Positions 56,701 through 64,000 of a stretch of DNA of 64,000 nucleotides are shown piece by piece. Under the pieces are notes generated by a model. That model had not been told where the DNA came from. It did not search any database and was given only the letters and a program-made list of their open reading frames with translations. Made by a program: the position numbers and the translations under genes. How positions within the stretch are numbered: the first letter of the stretch is position 1; each line of letters begins with the position of its first letter. Source of the stretch: Cephalotus follicularis (Eukaryota > Streptophyta > Magnoliopsida > Oxalidales > Cephalotaceae); contig BDDD01000272.1 of the NCBI GenBank assembly GCA_001972305.1, positions 434,001-498,000 on the forward strand. Direction: 5' to 3'.

Positions 56701-58221
56701 GGGCTTCACGGCATGGCAACCCATGTGTAGAGAGCCATCGACGGAGGGTCAGTGAAGAGGGAACCGGCTCCTTTCCGGTTGTTCTATAACTAGACATTGC
56801 TCAATGCTTTCAATTCTGCTTCAACAGTGTATTATGCAACTGATATAGAAGGTCATGATTTAATGCATTTTCTATTATTGTTCTTGTAAAGCGTGCCCTG
56901 ACATGAGGACATTGTTGTATAGCAAAACCAGTGTATGTATAGTCACGCGGACGTGGATACTTATGGACAGATATCTGAAATGAAGTCAAAGCTGCAGGAT
57001 TTTGATTCACGAGGAGTCCTCGATATATGTAATGTTTTGGATTATAGGTCTTCGCTTGTTTTCATTTGTAATAATTGAATGCCAACTTTTTCACGTGGAG
57101 CCGACGTGAGGTGTGGTATTAAAGGTATTTTAATTTCTCTGTTATGAAAATGACTTTTTTAGTTTTTATAATAAATAGAATTAAATTTATATATAGAATA
57201 AAGTATTTTTTTTAATTTATGTGTTTTTATTATTAAATATTGAAAAGCATTTTATCTTTTATCTTAAAATAATTATTAATAATTAATAAACAGATGAATT
57301 AATGTATTTGATTAATGTTCATAATCAAAGAATAAAATACATATTATCATAATAAATATATTAGAGTGTTTTTTATACCAAAACACATGAATTAAATTAT
57401 ATTTTATTCATTTTATTATTATTTAACCTCATGTAGATAATTATATAAAAATAGAAAAGAAAAAAAATGAGAATTATATTTATTTTAAACAATAATTTGA
57501 TATTTGTAAAAAAAAATAATGAAAATATAGGGATTACAAATAAAGCAAAATGTATTAAAACATATTAAATAAAATAAAATAAACGATTACAAAAGAAAAC
57601 GAAAAGATAATATAATATAATATAAAATGAAAATGATTATTCTTATTTTTTTTTTTACACCTTACAATAATTTTTTTTAAAGATTTATTTTTTACCGATC
57701 CATAGATGGATTTGATGTTATAATGGACCGTGTATTCTAAATTTCAAACTTCTACCTTGCATTATATACGGGTGTACGAATAACTTTCCTCGTTTAATAT
57801 ACTAGCTTTATTATTACTAACATTTAACCGGCATTATATGCCATATTTGCATTAATACAATTTTAAATCATACAGATCTATATAAATATTGAATATAAAA
57901 AAAAAACTTAAATTGCAACTATCATATCTTCATAAAATCATATAAAAGAGAATATGATTTCTTTAAATATAAATAATGGTAAATTCATTCAAATTATAGA
58001 ATTAACTAATAAAAACTCATTTTTTAAAAAAATTATAAGAGGTGAATAATGGGACAGAAAAAATCTTAGCACAATTGTAGAATTATCTTTTATATTATGA
58101 AAATATATTTAAAGAATTAGAATAATATAACAAAAACATATATTAAAAATAAAAATTATATGAAATTCATGCATAAACATATAAAATAAAAAATATATAA
58201 TTAACATATTTACATAAGATC
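53726..58221. other. AT-rich intergenic DNA
   Basis: The sequence resumes after the AATAT duplication. Around 53860-53920, AATGAACTTTTACAAAACTT and nearby text resemble 44790-44830 on the other side of the insertion, so both sides may be one non-coding part of the CACTA element or a local duplication. An isolated exon-like stretch lies at 54276-54383. Bases 54600-55090 hold scattered TTAGCCAC / GTGGCTAA-like words. Bases 55100-56600 and 57100-58220 are very AT-rich with no gene. Bases 56640-57060 are richer in GC, with a 66-codon minus-strand frame (56810-57010) that I do not recognise. Confidence 0.55.
54276..54383 (+). other. Possible last exon, acidic C-terminal tail
   Basis: After TTTTGTTATAG, a good acceptor, the frame DHPATDDPAISYKSDKDDSE, HIESMGDEKDFDNDK ends in TGA at 54381-54383. 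The acidic composition suits a protein tail, but no upstream exon is recognisable. It could belong to a truncated host gene or be chance. Confidence 0.35.
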
Positions 58222-58731
58222 TGTTGATACAGAAATCATCTACTCAATAGTATCTCACGTATAGGACTTTGATTTGTTGAGAGAAACACTGTGAAAGCTC
58301 CGAGAAGAAAATGAGGATGGTGATGTAATTGTATTCCATGCACAAGTTAGCAAACAAATCGTAGGTCCATGAGGGTTTACTTCCGGGGACACTTTAATGC
58401 TTAAGTTAGATAAGGCAAGCAAGAATGCAATCACATGGTGTTTTAGTATATGAAAATGACTGACCTGTGTAATATCGTTGATTCTTGTATTTATAAAAGA
58501 TGATTGTAACTGTCTGTTTGACTTTCGGAATTGATATGTGTTCCTTTAAGGAAATACTGAGGATCTCGGTATTTCCCCTGATCTCCACCTGATTTCTCGC
58601 CCTTGGCGTTATGGCACGTTATTGCTTCAAATTGTAATGTCTGACCACGTGTCTGTGACTCTAGTGGACATCTGGCGTCACGACCCGAGGACACGTGCCA
58701 CTATTCTTTAAGTAGAATTTTTACCATATCA
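58222..58731 (-). repeat. 3' LTR of the second Retand-like element
   Basis: Starts TGTTGATACAGAAATC and ends TTTTTACCATATCA, 510 bp. It shares long blocks with 24274-24787, including CCGAGGACACGTG and CACTATTCTTTAAGT. A purine run on the minus strand next to it (GGGGGACAT, about 58733-58742) is the likely polypurine tract. Confidence 0.88.
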
Positions 58732-59305
58732 TATGTCCCCCTGGTCTTCATTTTTGGAGTTTGGCAGAAAAGGAAGACCATTATGGCCTGGCTTCATTCC
58801 GAGCGGGGCTTATTGTCCGAGGACGTGATGAACCAAGTCTTTTATTGTACTTGGTTGTTTGGCCCAACTATTGCATTTAATGTGATGCAATAAAGCAAAC
58901 AAAAACGCTCCAATTAATGATAATCATTGCGCCGAAGTTGAAGGGGTTTTACACGCTTGTCTTTTCGATTCCCGTGCATAAGCTCTTCGTTTCCTGCACC
59001 TGACTTGACAGGGCGATCTCCACCGTTAAGATCAAAAGAGATCCAAAGGTTAGAGTGCAGTCCAAGGTTCTTTAAATACCCCCCTCTTTTGAATGTGTTC
59101 TTTTTACGCTTCCCTGCTTTCTAGAACCCTAAACTCTCTGTGAAAACCTTGCTCTTCCGGTCTTAAAATTTTCTTCGTTTCTTCGTCGCATAGAATCTCA
59201 GGTAATCTTAACTTTTTCACACCCTTTTGATCGATTGTTCAAAGGCTTTTCCAGGCTCCTGTTCCTTTGTCTCTCTCTCTTTCTCTCCTATTCACCAAAA
59301 CATCC

Positions 59306-60283
59306 ATGGCAAGAACAAAGCAAACCAAAAGGTTTATTAGAAACCCCGAGGACATACCCCGAGTGACAGGAGGGGTTACTATGGCCCATCATCCCCTTGA
59401 TGCGGTGGTGGAAATGGAAGCCACTGCTGTGGGCGCTCCCAACGTTGCTTCGACCGAGGCTGGGGTCCAAGTTTTTGAACAAAGCAAGCTTCGCCCGAGG
59501 AAGGTGGGGGAGCTTGTCAAAGAATATTCCCTCCCTGGCAACTTGGATTATGATATTCCCGACGATCCCCAAATGGCCACAGAGAACAAGCTCGGCTACT
59601 TCGTAGTGTTCGCGGACACTCTGGAGCACGGACTGAGGCTCCCCCTGCCGTCCTTTGCTGTAACTGTCCTAAGGCACTACCAAATTCACCCATCGATGCT
59701 CCAGGCTCAATCTTGGGGGTTTATCATCGGCTTCTTGGTAAGGTGTTTTGAGTCCGGGGTGACAGCCACCATGGGGTTATTCAAGGAATTTCACACCTTA
59801 AGCTCCTCTCCAAACAAACGTGGCTTCTACTTCAAGTCTCGCGCATGTCAAAAAAAGCTATTGGCGGAGAACACCAAATCGGTCAACAGCTGGATGGGGA
59901 AATACTTCATGGTCAAGAATCTCTCCGGCTTCATGCCCTGTTCATGGTGCGATACCTTGGACACTGTGCATCTTAATCAGAGGATAGTTTTGATCAGGCC
60001 TGAAAGGGCCGACCTGGGGAGACTTTCTACCCTGGCGCCCAAGGAGGTGAGCTCTGTGGTCTTCAAGGATCGTTTGCGCAGAGTTGGGCTGAGCTTGTCC
60101 CTAGGACGTCGGGTTCGCCTGGAATTTGAAGAGGAGATCCCCTTAGGGATTAGAAGAGAGGGGGGCCTGGATGCCAGAGATGAACCTGCATCCTCGGCCA
60201 CTATCCAAGGAGAGAGTTGTATTATGCTTTCCCTTGGATTATTTTTAATTTGTCTCTATTCTTTGTTTTTGATGTGCTTCTAA
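59306..60283 (+). CDS. Antisense ORF of Retand-like element, N-terminal exon
   Basis: Open from the ATG at 59306; an in-frame ATG at 59267 exists, but 59306 matches the start of the homologue at 25457. It begins MARTKQTKRFIRNPEDIPRV. The domain at about residues 65-240 (EYSLPGNLDYDIPDDPQMAT, GYFVVFADTLEHGLRLPLPS, FAVTVLRHYQIHPSMLQAQS, WGFIIGFLVRCFESGV, FYFKSRACQKKLLAENTKSV) matches the plant 'putative gypsy type transposon' family (Transposase_28, from memory). It has a W/C/D-containing segment CSWCDTLDTVHLNQRIVL. The coiled-coil C-terminal half seen in the other copy is absent because the CACTA fragment follows. Function unknown. The first six residues after Met equal those of histone H3. 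Confidence 0.8.
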   Translation: MARTKQTKRFIRNPEDIPRVTGGVTMAHHPLDAVVEMEATAVGAPNVASTEAGVQVFEQSKLRPRKVGELVKEYSLPGNLDYDIPDDPQMATENKLGYFVVFADTLEHGLRLPLPSFAVTVLRHYQIHPSMLQAQSWGFIIGFLVRCFESGVTATMGLFKEFHTLSSSPNKRGFYFKSRACQKKLLAENTKSVNSWMGKYFMVKNLSGFMPCSWCDTLDTVHLNQRIVLIRPERADLGRLSTLAPKEVSSVVFKDRLRRVGLSLSLGRRVRLEFEEEIPLGIRREGGLDARDEPASSATIQGESCIMLSLGLFLICLYSLFLMCF

Positions 60284-60485
60284 CCATGGGCACGGCGAGG
60301 GCAATTAGTGCCCTTGCCGTGTATTTTGAAAATGGTGAGGGCATGGCGAGGGTACTAGTGCCCTTGCCATGCCTTTTTTTATAAAAACAAAAAACAAAAC
60401 CCGGCTCAACGGCGAGGGGATTCAAGCGCCCTCGCCATGCCCTTGCCATCTACCCTCGCCATTACCCTATTTTCTTGTAATTCTA
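60284..60485. mobile_element. CACTA end fragment
   Basis: Dense GGCGAGGG(C/T)A and TGCCCT(C/T)GCC words in both orientations, as at 40822-41110, ending TATTTTCTTGTAAT, a decayed form of the CACTA terminus TTTTCTTGTAGTG. No matching terminus is visible on the left, so it is the end of an element that lost its other side, or a small derivative whose arrival removed about 3 kb of the host retroelement. Confidence 0.7.
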
Positions 60486-63400
60486 GGAGACTGTACACCA
60501 ATCTCCACCGGTATCATAGCTTCAGCTCCAAAACAAAGGCTGTATAGGGACTCACTAGTTGTGGTCCGATGAATGGTTCTATAAGCCCATAGTACACTTG
60601 GTAGCTATTATGTTCATCTTCCCTTACTATCCTCAAGGCGCTTCTTCAAGCCCGAGATGATTTCTCTGTTGATCACCTCGACTTGACCATTACTTTGGGG
60701 GTAGGCTACCGAGGCTAGTCTATGCTCTATTCTCCATTCTTTACAAAAATCACGAAAAGCTTGACAATCAAACTGCTTCCCATTATTTGAGACTATTACT
60801 CTCAAGACTCCAAATCTACAGATGATTGATTTCTAAACGAAACTCTCCATGTTTTTCTTCTTGATTGTAGCTAGGGGCTCGGCTTCTACCCATTTGGTGA
60901 AGTAATCCACTACAACAATCAAATACTTCCTCTGCCCAGTTGCTACTGGAAGTGGTCCGACGAAGTCCATCTCTCACTGTGCAAAGGGTCAAGGGGCCGT
61001 GATAGACGTTTGAGGCTGTGAAGGTCTTCTGCTTATGTTAGCGTTCCTCTGACATTTATCACATTTCCTCACTAAGTCTATGGCATCATGGTGCATGATC
61101 GGCCAGAAATAACCCTGCCTCAACAATTTGTGGGACAAGGTTCTGTCCCCCGTGTGACTACCACAGACTCATTCATGGACTTCTCTTAGAGCATAATCGG
61201 TCTCTAGGGGAGTCATACACCTCAGGAAAGGGAAATAAAAAGACCTTTTGTAGAGGATCCCATCTCGGAGTTGGTATCTATTTGCTCGGTACACCAGTTT
61301 TCTCGCTTCAAATGGGTCCTCGGACAAAATTCTGTTCCTCAGCCAATTGATAAACGGAGTCATCCAGTTTGGATCCAATTGTGCATCTATGTCCATCACG
61401 TCTACTTCCGAGATGGTGGGCCTATCCGGATAGTCCATCAGCATTGTTTTATTTTTCTGCAATTCCTCCGCTGTTACTAACTTGGACAACTGGTCTGCTC
61501 AGGCATTTTCTGCTCTGGGTACCTTCAAGACTCTAAGCACTTGGAAGGTCGACTTCAAACTCTGAATATGTACTAAGTACTTAGCCATGGAATCTTCTCT
61601 GGCCTCATACTCGTCACTCACCAAACCAACTACTAGCTGAGAATTACTGGAGAATTCTATTTTTTAAACCTCTAAGTGCTTTGCAATTGTCAGCCCGACG
61701 ATCAAAACTTCCCACTCGGCTTCATTGTTTGTGGCTTTGAATCCAAATCTCAGAGCATATTCCAAGGTCCACCTGTCTAGACTAGTCAACACCAACCCTG
61801 CTTCACTGCCAGAGACGCAGGATAAGCCGTCCACGGATAACTTCCACAACCCCTTCTCTTATTCAAATGTGTCTTCTTCCATACACTCCGTAAGTGTATG
61901 ATCTCCTACAAAATCTGTCAAGACCTGTGATTTTATTGTTGGTCTGGCTTCGAATTTCACATCATACTCGCCCAACTCGACCGACCACTTGATCAGCCTT
62001 CCTGAGACATCTGGCTTTGCTAGGACTTGTCTTAGTGGTTGGTCGGACAGGACCTTGATGGTATGTGCTTGAAAGTATGGCCTCAACTTCCTTGCTGCTA
62101 TAATCAAAGCATAAGCAAATTTTTCTACCTCTGGATACCTCCCCTCAGCATCATTCAAGGTCTTGCTGACATAATATACCAGCCTTAGAACTTTCTCCTC
62201 TTCTCTGAAAAGCACTGCACTCACTGCACCCGTTGTTGCCGTAAGGTACAAATATAAGTCCTATCCGTCCTTAGGTTTTGATATCAAAGGAGGGGAAGCC
62301 ATGTATTCCTTCAACTTGTCGAAGGCTGCTTGACATTCTTCCGACCAAGAAAATCCCTTAGGATCTCTTAATACTTTGAAAAATGGGAGACACTTCTCTG
62401 CTGACTTTGAGACAAACCTGCTCAAGACTGCTATTCTTCCATTCAACTCCTTTATATCCCTGATGGTTTGAGGAGGCCTCATGCTCTAACTATTGAATTT
62501 TTCTCCGGATTGGCTTCTATTCCTCTGCTTGAGACCATGAACCTGAGGAACTTGCCAGAGGTGACCCCAAAAGTACACTTCGAAGGATTGAGCTTCATTT
62601 TATATTTTTTCAGCACCTAAAAAGTTTCCTCCAAGTCTTTAATGTGGGGACTCCTTGCTAGCGTCTTGACGAGCATATCGTCAATATAAACCTCCATGTT
62701 TCTCTCAATCTGAGGTTCAAAAATCTTGTTGACCAACCGTTGGTAGGTCGCCCCAGCATTCTTCAACCCAAAGGGCATGACTTTGTAGCAATACATGCCT
62801 CTATCAGTGATGAAAGCTGTCTTATTCTCATCGGGCCCATACATATGGATTTGATTATACCCCGAGTATGCGTCCAAGAAGCTTAACATTTTGTATCCTA
62901 AGGTCGCATCCACCAACTGATCAATCTTCGGGAGAGGGAAGTGATCATTCAGGCAAGCTTTGTTGAGGTCTGTGAAGTCAATACACATCCTCCACTTGCC
63001 ATGTGCTTTCTTGACTAGGACCAGGTTCGCCAGCCAGACAGAATAGTGCACTTCCCTGATGAACCCCGCTTGCGATAGCTTGCTCATCTTCTCGGCTATT
63101 GCTTGTTACCTCTCGGGAGCGAAGTTCCTTTTCTTTTGCTTGGTCGGAGGCCACATAGAATCCACGCTTAATTTATGGACCATCACCTCTGGGCTGATCC
63201 CAGGGACCTCCTCTGCCGACCAAGCAAATACATCATTGTTATTTTTGAGGAACGTTATAAGTTCCTCTTTCTCCACCTCTCCAAGTTGTGAGCCAACTTG
63301 GATAATTCTTTTTTCATTGCCCACCTCCAAGGGCACTTGTATAACTTCCTCAATAGGCTGTGGACGCTCGGGCTCCACATCTCCCCTTAGCTCCATATTT

Positions 63401-63530
63401 GCTATGGACAATGCCTTCTCTTTTCCCTTGTCCATCATGGCAGTTTTGTAGCACTGCCTCGCTACCTGTTGATCTCCCCGGACTTCTCCCACGTCAAACC
63501 TTGTTGGGAATTTCATCAGTGTCTCGTGGA
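60486..63530 (-). pseudogene. Integrase to reverse transcriptase region, second Retand-like element
   Basis: On the minus strand: integrase core pieces (NNGKQFDCQAFRDFCKEWRI, EHRLASVAYPQSNGQVEVIN at 60614-60805), the link region (61169-61489), second RNase H-like domain (WKLSVDGLSCVSGSEAGLVL at 61800-61849), RNase H (62000-62251), and reverse transcriptase ([40 protein letters not shown] and the [11 protein letters not shown] catalytic segment at 62617-63087). It is colinear with 29381-32155. Several interruptions. Confidence 0.87.
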
Positions 63531-63533
63531 CAC

Positions 63534-63904
63534 TATTACTTCCATCAGATTCAGTCCCGGGTACCCAATTATAGCATTGTATGGGCTCGGGTGTCTACCA
63601 CCAGGACAGTTATATATACTTCGGTCTAACGTGGGGCCGTGCCTGCAACCACGGACAGGTTGATGGATCCTAGATGATGGACCATCTCCCCTGTAAAGCC
63701 CACCAATGGGGTTTTCAAGGGCCTAAGTTGGCCAGTCGGTATCCTCAGTTGATCAAAAGCATGATTGTACAGGACATCCTCCGAGCTCCCGCTATCAATC
63801 AGTGTCCTCTTCGTAGTGAAAAGTGCCACCTGAAGAGTTACCACCACTGGATCATCATGAGGGAGACGTACTCCCTCGTAGTCCGCCTCAGAGAGGGATA
63901 TCAC
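63534..63904 (-). pseudogene. Protease region, second Retand-like element
   Basis: The active-site segment TKRTLIDSGSSEDVLYNHAF is in 63626-63904, corresponding to 32575-32967 in the other element. The gag/protease junction continues to the window end. Confidence 0.83.
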
Positions 63905-64000
63905 CTCCTCCTCTCCTCATGTCCTCAGCCTTTTGCTATGTTGGTACTGTTGCACAGCAAAGGTTTGTCTTGTATAGGCATTTCTGGAATTTTTATGGTC

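Larger units (their letters stand above)
58222..64000 (-). mobile_element. Retand-like element with antisense ORF, runs off window
   Basis: The 3' LTR is at 58222-58731, followed by a plus-strand antisense ORF at 59306-60283, a CACTA end fragment at 60284-60485, then minus-strand integrase, RNase H, reverse transcriptase and protease up to the window edge. Gag and the 5' LTR should lie beyond 64000. Compared with the element at 24274-35231, the second half of the antisense ORF, the untranslated middle region and the integrase C-terminus are replaced by the CACTA fragment. Broken, with several interruptions in pol. Confidence 0.9.

Overview
This window is plant nuclear DNA, almost certainly from a eudicot, and it is dominated by transposable elements. 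The plant evidence is: chromovirus and Tat-lineage Ty3/gypsy LTR retrotransposons with initiator-Met and TGGCGCCGT-type primer binding sites, CACTA elements with plant-type transposase domains, MITEs, and decayed pieces of two conserved plant genes (pantothenate synthetase and a VAMP72 R-SNARE) with spliceosomal introns. I see no complete host gene. I cannot place the species.

Layout. 1-2142: most of a long Tekay-like LTR. 2194-7240: a gag-only, Retand-like element carrying a large ~78-bp tandem array. 8192-16192: a composite with long inverted terminal repeats holding captured 3' parts of pantothenate synthetase (plus strand) and VAMP72 (minus strand), arranged tail to tail. This looks like a Pack-MULE and was later hit by a 2.66-kb solo LTR with a clean AAAGT target duplication. 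16192-18730: an unclassified repeat bounded by direct repeats. 18805-20878: a gag plus LTR fragment of a Retand-like element. 20879-24273: AT-rich DNA with two related MITE-like inverted repeats. 24274-35231: a structurally complete Retand-like element with 514/513-bp LTRs, CTATA target duplication, gag-pol on the minus strand and an extra ORF on the plus strand. 36096-38420: a truncated Tekay-like LTR. 39010-40774: remnants of a Myb/SANT-like gene and a DUF7745-like gene. 40822-44851: the 3' half of a CACTA transposon, interrupted by a structurally complete Tekay-like chromovirus at 44852-53720 (AATAT target duplication). 53721-58221: AT-rich DNA with one isolated acidic exon. 58222-64000: a second Retand-like element with an antisense ORF, partly replaced by a CACTA end fragment and running off the window.

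How the parts relate. The Retand-like copies share gag, pol and LTR sequence and form one superfamily in different states: complete, gag-only, and internally replaced. In two of them gag-pol and the extra ORF face each other, giving an ambisense layout. The Tekay-like LTRs at 1-2142, 36-38 kb, 44.9-46.7 kb and 51.4-53.7 kb are one family marked by dense arrays of a CAGTCGACTG-like word.

Most notable observations: (1) the two-gene capture element; (2) the antisense-ORF protein starts M-ARTKQT in one copy and M-ARIKQT in the other, matching the extreme N-terminus of histone H3; (3) the 78-bp array, which corresponds to an essentially single-copy segment in the complete relative; (4) palindromic GTCGAC-centred word arrays confined to particular LTR families. 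All similarity statements are by eye from translated and raw sequence; no searches were run.
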